The notes below the pieces were generated by a model, which saw nothing but the letters and a program-made list of their open reading frames with translations, was not told the origin of the DNA and ran no database searches. From JAVVHH01 sp965199665 (GTDB lineage: Bacteria > Pseudomonadota > Alphaproteobacteria > Acetobacterales > Acetobacteraceae): DNA of 64,000 bases. Numbering within the stretch: the first letter of the stretch is position 1; each line of letters opens with the position of its first letter. Location: contig OZ241208.1 in NCBI GenBank assembly GCA_965199665.1, forward strand, positions 2,666,001-2,730,000. Reading direction: 5' to 3'. Below are positions 51,558 to 59,348 of the stretch, in pieces. The position numbers were made by a program, and so were the translations under genes.

Positions 51558-52715
51558 TCAGCGTTGCGTGGCGGGGAATTCGAGGCACAACGCCGTGCCG
51601 CCGTCCACCGTCCAGACCGGCTCCGCCCCGATCTGGCGCGCCAGTCCGGTCATGATGCGCATCCCCGTGCTCGAGCCCCGCGCGGCGGTGGCCGGCGGTG
51701 CGGGCAGGCCCCTGCCATCATCGGACATGCGCACGCGGACCAGGCCGCTCACGAGCGGCTCGACAACGACCGCTATCGTGCCGCCGGACTCGTCGAAGGC
51801 GTATTTGAGGCTGTTGGTCACGAACTCGTTCAGGATCAGCCCGAGCGGCACCGCCAGGTCGGCCGGCAGGTCGACGTCGCTGATCGCCAGGTCGAGCCGG
51901 ACGTTGCCCGCTGGGCCGGTCCGGGTGCCGCACAGATTCTCCAACAACTGCGTCACGTAGGAGCGGAGCTGCAGCCGGTCGGACAGGCCGCCGATGTAGA
52001 GCTGCTCGTGCACCAGCCGCAGGGTCTCGATCCGCTTGCCGATGGAGGCGAGCTCGGCCCGCGCCTCGTCGCTACGCGCCTCGCGGCCGCGCAGGTGCAC
52101 CATGCTCATGATGATGCCGAAGTGGTTCTTGACCCGGTGCTGCAGCTCGGTGAGCAGGTGCTCGTTGGCGGCCATGGTGAGGTCGAGCGTCTGGACCTTG
52201 TGCAGCCGGTCGATGACCGAGCCCAGGATGGCCGCGTAGGTGCGCAGGAACTCGACGTCCTCGGCGCCGAACTCGCGGGGCTCGCGGCTACCGACCTGGA
52301 TCAGGCCGTAGGGGCGCCCGCCGGGCAGGAACAACGGCACGCTGACCAGCGCGGCCACCCCGTGCTCCCTCATGAAGTCGGGGAAGTCGAACCGGCGCTC
52401 CTCCTCGAGGTTGCGGGTGATGACCGGCTCGGCGCGACGGAGCGCGTAGGTTTCCGGCGAGCGCGCGCCCATCGGCAGCACGGCCTGGCCGACGACGCCG
52501 GGCCGCCAGCCGACTCCCGCCTTGACCTGCAGCCGCTCAGCCTCGCCATCCACTTCCAGCACTTTGGCCATGCCGGTCCCCAACGCCTCGCTCACCAGGC
52601 GGCAGGCTTCGGTCAGGACCTCCACCAGATTGTCGCTGCGCAAGGCAAAATCGCCGAAATCGGCGAGGACCTTCTGCCGCCGCAGCATGCTCTCGTAAGT
52701 CGGCAAGACGTCCAA
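51558..52715 (-). CDS. Sensor histidine kinase (GAF + HisKA_2/HATPase)
   Basis: This 385-residue soluble kinase has an N-terminal GAF domain (residues about 15-170; VSVPLFLPGGRPYGLIQVGS) and a HisKA_2-type kinase core with the phospho-acceptor H193 in ELQHRVKNHFGII and an HATPase domain (NEFVTNSLKYAF, DDGRGLP). Such kinases often feed PhyR/general stress response networks in alphaproteobacteria. There is no membrane helix, and no response regulator gene is adjacent. TTG 52715 is the listed start; ATG 52688 is nine codons downstream and possible. Confidence 0.9.
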   Translation of the reverse strand: MDVLPTYESMLRRQKVLADFGDFALRSDNLVEVLTEACRLVSEALGTGMAKVLEVDGEAERLQVKAGVGWRPGVVGQAVLPMGARSPETYALRRAEPVITRNLEEERRFDFPDFMREHGVAALVSVPLFLPGGRPYGLIQVGSREPREFGAEDVEFLRTYAAILGSVIDRLHKVQTLDLTMAANEHLLTELQHRVKNHFGIIMSMVHLRGREARSDEARAELASIGKRIETLRLVHEQLYIGGLSDRLQLRSYVTQLLENLCGTRTGPAGNVRLDLAISDVDLPADLAVPLGLILNEFVTNSLKYAFDESGGTIAVVVEPLVSGLVRVRMSDDGRGLPAPPATAARGSSTGMRIMTGLARQIGAEPVWTVDGGTALCLEFPATQR

Positions 52716-52822
52716 CTCTCCACTGGCCGTTCGGGCGGCACGGCGTCGTCATCGTGGACGCCCCCAGGGAGTCCCGCGCTAATGTATCCGCCGGGCCTCG
52801 CGCCTTCAACCCGAGTAGGGCT

Positions 52823-53515
52823 TCAGCCCCCTTCCGCCGGGCTCTCCACCGCCGCGCGGGGCGCCGGGTCGCGCGCGGCAGCGCCGTGACCTCGTTGCTT
52901 GGCCATCTCCGCTTCCGCGGTGGCGACCATCTCGTCCTCGTGCCGGTTGACCCAGATCACGAACCACAGGATCAGCCCGGCGGCGACGACGCCGATGGTG
53001 ATGCCGATCGGGCCGAGGAACGCCTTGATGTGATCGCCGACCAGATAGGCCGCGCCACCGTAGCCCACCACCCAGCACAGCCCGCCCAGCCCGTTCCAAA
53101 CCAGGAACTTGGCCCACGGCATGTGCACCGCCCCGGCCAGCAGCGCGGCGAAGGTGCGCATGAAGGCGATGAAGCGGCCGAAGAACACCACCTTGCCGCC
53201 GTGCTTCTGGAACAGGTACTCGCCCAGCGTGATGCGCTTGGCGGTCAATCCGATCTTGCCGCCCCAGCGCACCAGCGCGGGGCGGCCGAACCGTCGCCCG
53301 ATCAGGTAGCCGCAATTGTCGCCCATCACGGCGCCGACCACCGCCCAGCCCAGCGCGTAATAGATGTCCACCCCGCCCTGCGTGGCGGCGTAGATCGACA
53401 GGCCGATCAGCAGGCTCTCGCCCGGCAGCGGCAGCCCGGTGCTTTCCAGGAAGATCACCACGGCCACGAACCAGGTGCCGTGCTGCTGCACGAAGGCGTC
53501 GAACCACTCCAGCAT
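52823..53515 (-). CDS. DedA family membrane protein
   Basis: This 230-residue inner-membrane protein belongs to the DedA/VTT family, which includes lipid flippases and undecaprenyl-phosphate or phosphatidylethanolamine recyclers. Family markers are FLESTGLPLPGESLL near residues 23-37, GYLIGRRFGRPAL, and FGRFIAFMRTFAALLAGAVHMPW with its conserved Arg. About five hydrophobic segments are seen, and the C terminus is soluble and charged. ATG 53515 is chosen as it precedes the first helix. It lies 107 bases upstream of the kinase gene. Confidence 0.92.
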   Translation of the reverse strand: MLEWFDAFVQQHGTWFVAVVIFLESTGLPLPGESLLIGLSIYAATQGGVDIYYALGWAVVGAVMGDNCGYLIGRRFGRPALVRWGGKIGLTAKRITLGEYLFQKHGGKVVFFGRFIAFMRTFAALLAGAVHMPWAKFLVWNGLGGLCWVVGYGGAAYLVGDHIKAFLGPIGITIGVVAAGLILWFVIWVNRHEDEMVATAEAEMAKQRGHGAAARDPAPRAAVESPAEGG

Positions 53516-53549
53516 ACGCCCTTCCCGCCCCGTGCCAGCCGCGCCGCAG

Positions 53550-54287
53550 CTATGCGGGAAGCGCTCCGCCCTGTCGAGTTGCGCCGCGCGCCGCCGCATA
53601 ACGGTCGAAGCCATCGGCGCGCAGCCGGCAGGCGGGGCACTCACCGCAGCCATAGCCCCAGGCGTGATGGCGGCTCCGGTCGCCCAGATAACAGGTGTGG
53701 GTCTCGTCGCGGACGAGGCCGAGCAACGCGTCGCCCCCCAGCGTCTCCGCCAGCGCCCAGGTCGCCGCCTTGTCGCGCCACATCAGCGGCGTGTGGATGA
53801 CGAAGCGGGCCTCCATGCCGAGGTTGAGCGCGACCTGCATCGCCTTGATCGTGTCGTCGCGGCAATCCGGGTAGCCGGAGAAATCGGTCTCGCACACCCC
53901 GGTGACGAGGTGCTTGAGCCCGCGCCGATAGGCCAGGGCCGCGGCAGTGACCAGGAAGGCCAGGTTGCGCCCGGGCACGAAGGTATTGGGCAGGCCCGAC
54001 GCGTCGGCGGCGATGGCCACCTCGCGGGTGAGCGCGGTTTCGCTGAGGCGGCCCAGCACCGACAGGTCCAGCACGTGGTCCTCGCCGAGCCGCGCGGCCC
54101 AGGCCGGGAACGCCCCGCGCAACCCGGCGGCGAAGCGCGGCCGCACCGCCAGCTCGACAGCGTGTCGCTGGCCATAATCGAACCCGACCGTCTCCACCCG
54201 GTGGAACCGATCGAGCGCCCAAGCCAGACAGGTGCCGCTATCCTGCCCGCCAGAGAACAGCACCAGCGCCCCGTCCGCCATCGTCAT
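53550..54287 (-). CDS. queC: 7-cyano-7-deazaguanine synthase
   Basis: QueC makes preQ0 from 7-carboxy-7-deazaguanine, ammonia and ATP on the queuosine pathway. The 245-residue protein has the ATP-pyrophosphatase P-loop SGGQDS (from residue 12) and the zinc ligands in THTCYLGD...CGECPACRLRADGF. A ribosome site (ggagg) stands 8 bases before ATG 54287. The other preQ0 genes (queD, queE, folE) are not in the window. It is divergent from the MOSC gene. Confidence 0.97.
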   Translation of the reverse strand: MTMADGALVLFSGGQDSGTCLAWALDRFHRVETVGFDYGQRHAVELAVRPRFAAGLRGAFPAWAARLGEDHVLDLSVLGRLSETALTREVAIAADASGLPNTFVPGRNLAFLVTAAALAYRRGLKHLVTGVCETDFSGYPDCRDDTIKAMQVALNLGMEARFVIHTPLMWRDKAATWALAETLGGDALLGLVRDETHTCYLGDRSRHHAWGYGCGECPACRLRADGFDRYAAARGATRQGGALPA

Positions 54288-54364
54288 GCCTGCCGCCTCC
54301 GCTCCGCCCATCGATCCTGCCGGCCGGCGCCTATACAAGGAAGGGCAGCACGGGGCGAGCGACG

Positions 54365-55114
54365 ATGCACGAGGAATTGGTGGGCCGGGTGGCGGCGATC
54401 ACGCGGTTTCCGGTCAAGTCCATGGCCGGCGAGCCGCTGACGGAGGCGGCGCTGCACTGGCCGTGGCTGCTCGGCGACCGGCAATACGCCTTCGTCAAGA
54501 CGGCCAACACCACCAGCTTTCCCTGGCTCACCGCCCGCGACCTGCCGGCGCTGGTGCGGTGGCAAGCACGCTACGAGCGTCCGGACGATCCGATCCATGG
54601 CGGCGTCACCGTCGCCAGCCCGGAAGGGCGAACCTTCGACATCCGCGACCCCGCGCTCTGCGCGCTGCTCTCGGCTCAGGCCGAGACGCCCGTCGCCCTG
54701 CTGCGCCTCGGCCGCGGCTGCTTCGACGCCATGCCGGTCTCCGTGCTGCTCCGATCCACGGTCGCGGCGGTAGCCCAGGCGCATGGGGCGACGGCGCACG
54801 GGGCGACGCTGGGCGCGCCGCGCTTCCGGGCCAACCTGCTGATCGAGACTGCCGAGCCCGCGGCGGAAGCGGGGTGGCTCGGGCACTCCGTCGCAATCGG
54901 GACCGGGGGCGCCCGCCTGGCCGTGGATTGCGAAACGCCCCGCTGCGCCATGATCGCCATCGACCCGGACACCGCCGAACGCGACCCGGCCGTGATCCGC
55001 ACCGTCGCACGGCAATTCGGCAACCGGGTCGGTGGGTATTGCGCAGTGGCGCAGCCGGGGCCGGTGTGCGTCGGCGACGCGGTGCGGCTCACGTCCGCGT
55101 TCCCGCCGGGCTGA
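54365..55114 (+). CDS. MOSC domain protein
   Basis: This 249-residue protein has the MOSC N-terminal beta-barrel (VAAITRFPVKSMAGEPLTEAALHWPWLLGDRQYAF) and the MOSC domain itself, with the putative molybdenum/sulfur-binding cysteine in VDCETPRCAMIAIDP. MOSC proteins transfer sulfur or bind molybdenum cofactor (YiiM/mARC type, reduction of N-hydroxylated compounds). No partner reductase is coded next to it. It is separated by 47 bases from the YdcZ gene on the same strand. Confidence 0.9.
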   Translation: MHEELVGRVAAITRFPVKSMAGEPLTEAALHWPWLLGDRQYAFVKTANTTSFPWLTARDLPALVRWQARYERPDDPIHGGVTVASPEGRTFDIRDPALCALLSAQAETPVALLRLGRGCFDAMPVSVLLRSTVAAVAQAHGATAHGATLGAPRFRANLLIETAEPAAEAGWLGHSVAIGTGGARLAVDCETPRCAMIAIDPDTAERDPAVIRTVARQFGNRVGGYCAVAQPGPVCVGDAVRLTSAFPPG

Positions 55115-55161
55115 CAGGACCGCCCGCACGGCCACCTCCCGCTGGATCGGGAGCCCGTTCG

Positions 55162-55617
55162 ATGCCTAAATTCATTGCCATGTCCTACGCCGCCTTCGCC
55201 GGCGCGCTCACCAACGTCCAGGTCGGCGCCGACCTCAAGCTGTTCCGCGGCTTGGGCAATCCGGCGCTCACCGCCACGGTGATCCTGCTGTCCGGCCTCA
55301 CCGTCGCCGCCAGCGCAATGCTCAGCTGGTGCCTGCTCGGGGGCGTGCGCTTTCCCGATCACGACCAGCTCGGCGCGATCCCGTGGTGGGCCTGGGTCGG
55401 CGGTGCGCTGCAGGGGCTCACCGTGCTGGCGGTGTTCCTGACCGCCGGGCAGACCGGCGCGGCGGTGTTCTCCGCCCTGACGGTCACGGGCGGGGCAATC
55501 TGCTCCTTGCTCCTGGACCACTTCGGTCTGGTCGGCTTCGACGCGCATCCGATCAGCTGGAGCCGGGCCGCCGGCGTCGCGCTCCTGATCGGCGGGACCT
55601 TGCTCATGGCGCGATGA
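55162..55617 (+). CDS. YdcZ/DUF606 DMT-family membrane protein
   Basis: This 151-residue protein has five hydrophobic segments and the layout of DUF606 (YdcZ), half-size members of the drug/metabolite transporter superfamily: an early AGALTNVQVGADLKLF, then PWWAWVGGALQGLTVLAVF and GLVGFDAHPISWSRAAGVALLIGGTLLM at the end. The transported compound is unknown. Its stop overlaps the MFS gene ATG (ATGA), so the two transporters are made together. Confidence 0.88.
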   Translation: MPKFIAMSYAAFAGALTNVQVGADLKLFRGLGNPALTATVILLSGLTVAASAMLSWCLLGGVRFPDHDQLGAIPWWAWVGGALQGLTVLAVFLTAGQTGAAVFSALTVTGGAICSLLLDHFGLVGFDAHPISWSRAAGVALLIGGTLLMAR

Positions 55618-56762
55618 GCCCGCTTCCCCGCTTTCTGCTGTTCTACGGGGCGCTGTTCGCGGCGTTCGGGGTGGCCTCGCCCTTCCTGCCCAGCTTGTTG
55701 CAGCAATCGGGCCTGGGCCCGGGCGAAGTGAGCCTCGTGCTGGCGGCGGGTGCGGGGGTGCGGCTGCTGACGGGGCTGCTGGGCGGGTGGTTGGCCGACC
55801 GTACCGGCCGTGCGCCGCTGGTGCTCTCCGCCCTTGCGGCAGCCGCGGCGGCCATCGCGCTGGGCTACGGCGCGACGCGCGCCACCGCCCTGCTCGTCGC
55901 CGTCAGCGCGGCGCACGCGGCCGTGCTGGCGCCGCTCAACCCGGTAGCCGACGCGCTGGCGCTGGGCTCGGCGGAGGCGGGCGCGTTCCGCTACGGCTGG
56001 ATCCGTGGCGCCGGGTCGGCGGCCTTCATCGCGGGGACGCTGCTGTCCGGCCGCTTGGTGGACGGGGCAGGGCTGGGGGTCATCGTGGGGCTCAACGCGG
56101 CCCTGCTGGCAGCCGCGGCCGCGGTCGGATGGATGCTGCCTAACCGCGTCGCCGGCACGACCGCACCTCCCGGCGCGAAGACGGCGGGCAGGATCGGGGC
56201 TTTGTTCCGGCTGCCGACCTTCGGCCGCGTCATGGCGGTGGCGGCGCTGATCGGCGGCAGCCACGCCTTGCACGATACGTTTGAAGTGATCCGCTGGCGC
56301 TCGGCCGGCCTGTCGGCGACGCAGGCGAGCATCTTGTGGTCGCTGTCCGTCGCCTCGGAACTGGTGGTCTTCGTCGGCATCGGGCCGCTCTTGCTGGCCG
56401 CGTTGGGGCCGCGGCGGGCGATGCTGCTGGCGGGCGCCGCCGGGATCGTCCGGTGGTCGACCGCGGCGGTGACGGCGGCGTTCCCGGCCATGGCGCTGGT
56501 CGAACCGCTGCACGGGCTCACCTTCGCCCTGCTGCACCTTGCCTGCATGGACGTGATCGGCCGCGTCGTGCCCGCCGCCGCCGCCGCGACGGCACAGACG
56601 GTGTACGCCACCGTCGCGATCGGCGCGGCGACGGCGATGGCCACGGGCGGCGCGGGCCCGCTCTACGCGGCCTGGGGGCCGGGCGCGTTCTGGGTCATGG
56701 CGGCCCTGTGCGCCGCCGCGCTGCCGCTGGCCGTTGGCCTGCGCAACCCCGCTCCGGCGTGA
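55614..56762 (+). CDS. MFS transporter (MFS_1-like / HcaT type)
   Basis: This 382-residue protein has 11-12 membrane segments and the MFS cytoplasmic loop GGWLADRTGRAPLV (motif A: G-x-x-x-D-R-x-G-R). It starts FLLFYGALFAAFGVASPFLPSLLQQSGL, which resembles the MFS_1-like (LacY-related PPP) group that includes 3-phenylpropionate transporters. A substrate cannot be stated. It is coupled to the YdcZ gene, and the ThiF-like gene follows after 41 bases. Confidence 0.9.
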   Translation: MSPLPRFLLFYGALFAAFGVASPFLPSLLQQSGLGPGEVSLVLAAGAGVRLLTGLLGGWLADRTGRAPLVLSALAAAAAAIALGYGATRATALLVAVSAAHAAVLAPLNPVADALALGSAEAGAFRYGWIRGAGSAAFIAGTLLSGRLVDGAGLGVIVGLNAALLAAAAAVGWMLPNRVAGTTAPPGAKTAGRIGALFRLPTFGRVMAVAALIGGSHALHDTFEVIRWRSAGLSATQASILWSLSVASELVVFVGIGPLLLAALGPRRAMLLAGAAGIVRWSTAAVTAAFPAMALVEPLHGLTFALLHLACMDVIGRVVPAAAAATAQTVYATVAIGAATAMATGGAGPLYAAWGPGAFWVMAALCAAALPLAVGLRNPAPA

Positions 56763-56803
56763 CGCGGCTCGATTCCGCTGGTCCGGGCGCCCATGTGTTG
56801 CCC

Positions 56804-57595
56804 ATGGACCTCGATTTCAGCGAAGACGAGATCGCCCGATACTCGCGGCACATCCTGCTCTCGGAGGTCGGCGGCACCGGCCAGGCCCGGCTGCGCGCCG
56901 CCCGCGTGCTGGTGATCGGCGCCGGCGGGCTCGGCAGCCCGCTGATGCTCTACCTCGCCGCCGCCGGGGTCGGCACGGTCGGCGTGATCGACGACGACCG
57001 GGTCGAGCTCTCCAACCTGCAGCGGCAGGTGGCGCACACGACCGACCGGGTCGGCGTGGCCAAGGTGCGCTCCGCCGCCGAGGCCGTCCGGGCGATCAAC
57101 CCGGCCGTCGCCGTCGAGATGCACGAGACCCGGCTCACCGCCGCCAACGCGCTCGAGCTGGTCGGCGGCTACGACCTGGTGTGCGACGGGTCCGACAACT
57201 TTCCCACCCGCTTCCTGGTCGCCGATGCCTGCGCGCTGGCCCGGCGCACGCTGGTCTCCGCCGCCGTGCTCCGCTTCGACGGGCAGCTCTCCGTCTTCAA
57301 GCCGCACGCGGGCGGCCCCTGCTACCGCTGCCTCCATCCCGCGCCGCCGCCGCCCGGCCTGGTGCCGTCCTGCAGCGAGGCCGGCATCCTGGGCGCCGTT
57401 ACCGGCGTGATGGGCACGCTGCAGGCGACGGAGGCGCTGAAGGAGATCATCGGCATCGGCGACAGCCTTTCCGGCCGCCTGCTGATCTGGGACGCGCTCG
57501 GCGCCCGCACCCGCACCATCCGCCTCCCCCGCGACCCCACCTGCCCCCTTTGCGGCGACCACCCGACGATCACGGACCTCTCCGCCCATGGCTGA
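56804..57595 (+). CDS. ThiF/MoeB-type E1-like adenylating enzyme
   Basis: This 263-residue protein belongs to the HesA/MoeB/ThiF family, which adenylates the C-terminal glycine of ubiquitin-like sulfur carriers (ThiS, MoaD). It has the nucleotide site IGAGGLGSP (residues 38-46), DDDRVELSNLQRQ, the catalytic-cysteine region PSCSEAGILG (C190), and zinc ligands C173/C176 and C244/C247 (CYRCLHP, CPLCGDH). No rhodanese domain is present. No sulfur carrier is coded nearby. The gene overlaps the DsrE-like gene by 8 bases, which suggests a joint sulfur-transfer role. Confidence 0.92.
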   Translation: MDLDFSEDEIARYSRHILLSEVGGTGQARLRAARVLVIGAGGLGSPLMLYLAAAGVGTVGVIDDDRVELSNLQRQVAHTTDRVGVAKVRSAAEAVRAINPAVAVEMHETRLTAANALELVGGYDLVCDGSDNFPTRFLVADACALARRTLVSAAVLRFDGQLSVFKPHAGGPCYRCLHPAPPPPGLVPSCSEAGILGAVTGVMGTLQATEALKEIIGIGDSLSGRLLIWDALGARTRTIRLPRDPTCPLCGDHPTITDLSAHG

Positions 57596-57962
57596 GCCGC
57601 TCGGCATCCTGCTGATCTCCGGCACCCACGAGCGGGTCCATTACGCCTTCATGATGGCGGCGGGAGCCCTGGCGATCGGCCGACCGGTGGTGCTGTTCGC
57701 CACCAACGAGGGGTGCCGCGGGCTGCTGGCCGATTGGTCGTCGCTGGACGGCGCCGCGCGCGACGACACGGTGCGGCGGGCGGGCGTCGCCGGGCTGGAC
57801 GAATTGCGCGACGCCGCCCGCGAACTCGGCATCCGCTTGCTTGCCTGCGACGCCGGTCTCGCCCTCACCGGGCTCGATCCCGCAGCGCTCCTTCCCGACG
57901 TCGAGGTCTCCGGCATTCCCGCCTTCCTCGCGACAACGCCAAGCAGCTTCGTCACGCTCTGA
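57588..57962 (+). CDS. DsrE/TusD-like sulfur-relay protein
   Basis: This 124-residue protein has the DsrE-like Rossmann-type fold: GILLISGTHERVHYAFMMAAGALAIG, then VVLFATNEGCRGLL, and LGIRLLACDAGLALTG, where the Cys lies at the place of the sulfur-carrying cysteine of TusD/DsrE. Such proteins pass persulfide sulfur between partners. It overlaps the ThiF-like gene by 8 bases and has no TusB, TusC or TusE partner in the window. The acceptor protein is therefore unknown. Confidence 0.8.
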   Translation: MAEPLGILLISGTHERVHYAFMMAAGALAIGRPVVLFATNEGCRGLLADWSSLDGAARDDTVRRAGVAGLDELRDAARELGIRLLACDAGLALTGLDPAALLPDVEVSGIPAFLATTPSSFVTL

Positions 57963-58009
57963 CATCCCAGCGCTTGACCGGCTGGGGAGGTCCACGGCAG
58001 GGAAGGCCT

Positions 58010-58759
58010 ATGCGATTCGCCTTCCTTCTCGTCTGCCTGCCCGTGTTGGCCATGGCGCAGCCAGCCGCCACGACCAAGCCGGCCGATGCGCCCAGGAAGT
58101 CCAGCGCGGCAAAGCCGGCGGCACCGGCGGGATCGGCAAAGCCGTCGGCTGGTGCCCATTCATCCAAGCCCGCCGCCGCGGCGCACCCACCGGCCAAGCC
58201 CGGCAACTCAACCAAACCAAACCCGCACAAGCCGGCCTCGGCCGGGCGTAAGCCGGTGGCGCCGGTCGCGCCGCCGGCAGCGGCGGTCGTCGCACCGGCG
58301 GTGGTCGCGCCGCCAGCCGAGCCGACCAAAGGCAGCGCGACCGGGCTGCCGCTGCCGCGCTTCGCCGCGCTGCGCTCGGACGACGTCAACTTCCGCAGCG
58401 GGCCCGGCACGCGCTACCCGATCGACTGGGTCTACAAGCGCCGCGATCTCCCCGTGCAGATCGAGCGCGAGTTCGAGATCTGGCGGCTGGTCCGCGATCC
58501 GCAGGGCAACAAGGGCTGGGTCAACCAGGCCACCCTCACCGGCCGGCGCACCGCCGTCACGGTCGGCGCGGAGCACACGTTGCGGGGCAGCGCGTCGGAC
58601 ACCGCCGCCACGGTCGCCACGCTCAAGCCCGGCGTGATCCTGCGGGTGCGCAGCTGCGAGGCCAGTTCGGAGTGGTGCCAGGCCCAGATCGGGGATTATC
58701 GTGGCTTCATCCGGCGCAGCGACATCTGGGGCGTGCTCCCCGGCGAGGTGATCCAATGA
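58010..58759 (+). CDS. Exported SH3-domain protein with Pro/Ala/Lys-rich linker
   Basis: This 249-residue protein has a signal peptide (MRFAFLLVCLPVLAMAQ), a long low-complexity Ala/Pro/Lys stretch to about residue 110, and then one or two bacterial SH3 domains of the SH3_4 type (LRSDDVNFRSGPGTRYPIDWVYKRRDLPVQI, then HTLRGSASDTAATVATLKPGVILRV) to the end. Such proteins usually bind peptidoglycan in the periplasm. Oddly, its stop overlaps (ATGA) the first gene of the nitrile hydratase-like set, whose products should be cytoplasmic. Confidence 0.88.
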   Translation: MRFAFLLVCLPVLAMAQPAATTKPADAPRKSSAAKPAAPAGSAKPSAGAHSSKPAAAAHPPAKPGNSTKPNPHKPASAGRKPVAPVAPPAAAVVAPAVVAPPAEPTKGSATGLPLPRFAALRSDDVNFRSGPGTRYPIDWVYKRRDLPVQIEREFEIWRLVRDPQGNKGWVNQATLTGRRTAVTVGAEHTLRGSASDTAATVATLKPGVILRVRSCEASSEWCQAQIGDYRGFIRRSDIWGVLPGEVIQ

Positions 58760-59079
58760 CCACACAGGCCGACGGCGACAACCCGGCGCGAGCCACCCAC
58801 GATTTGGGCGGCGTGTCCCGCTTCCTGTGCGAAGGCATCGACACGGAGCCGCACGCGCTCACCGAGTTCGACCGCACGGTGGACGCCATCCGGCAAGTCC
58901 TGGGGGCCAAGGGCGTCATGAGTGTGGACGAACTGCGCCGCGGCATCGAGGCGATCCCGGAAGCGGACTACCTCCGCCTCTCCTATTACGAGAAGTGGAT
59001 CCGCTCCATCGCCGGCACCCTGCTGAACCACGGCGTGTTCACGGAGGCCGAACTGCAGGCGGCCCTGGCGCGATGCTGA
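58756..59079 (+). CDS. Nitrile hydratase beta subunit, N-terminal half (split gene)
   Basis: This 107-residue protein aligns by eye with the N-terminal domain of nitrile hydratase beta subunits and with NHase activator proteins: THDLGGVSRFLCEG, FDRTVDAIRQVLG, and DELRRGIEAIPEADYLRLSYYEKWIRSI. In normal NHase this domain is fused to the SH3-like half; here that half is coded by the next gene, which overlaps by 7 bases. Thiocyanate hydrolase has the same split. The protein could be a structural subunit, a metal-loading activator, or both. Confidence 0.85.
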   Translation: MTTQADGDNPARATHDLGGVSRFLCEGIDTEPHALTEFDRTVDAIRQVLGAKGVMSVDELRRGIEAIPEADYLRLSYYEKWIRSIAGTLLNHGVFTEAELQAALARC

Positions 59080-59348
59080 CGGCCGGCACCGCCGTGCGCG
59101 TGCGCGACGACTGGCCGGAAACGCGCGGCCCCTGCCACATCCGCACGCCGCACTACCTGCGCGGCCACACCGGCACCGTGCTGCGGCACCTCGGCGACTT
59201 CCGCAACCCGGAAGACCTCGCCTTCGCGCGCCCCGCGCCGACGCTGCCACTCTACCATGTCGCTTTCGCGCCCCGATCGATCTGGCCGGATGCCGGCGCG
59301 GGCGAACTCGTGGTGGAGATCTTCGAACCCTGGTTGGAGCCGCTATGA
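59073..59348 (+). CDS. Nitrile hydratase beta subunit, C-terminal half (split gene)
   Basis: This 91-residue protein is the SH3-like C-terminal half of a nitrile hydratase beta subunit: VRVRDDWPETRGPCHIRTPHYLRGHTGTV, LPLYHVAF and SIWPDAGAGELVVEIFEPWLEPL match the family. It has its own ATG inside the previous gene, in another reading frame, so the split is not a sequencing slip of one base; two overlapping genes are really present. It is coupled to the alpha gene by ATGA. It is shorter than thiocyanate hydrolase alpha. Confidence 0.85.
   Translation: MLTAGTAVRVRDDWPETRGPCHIRTPHYLRGHTGTVLRHLGDFRNPEDLAFARPAPTLPLYHVAFAPRSIWPDAGAGELVVEIFEPWLEPL

Noticed and set aside
58087..58330. Low-complexity Ala/Pro/Lys coding stretch as a possible tandem repeat or recombination site
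   Set aside because: It is the linker of the SH3 protein; no repeat unit of fixed length is visible.
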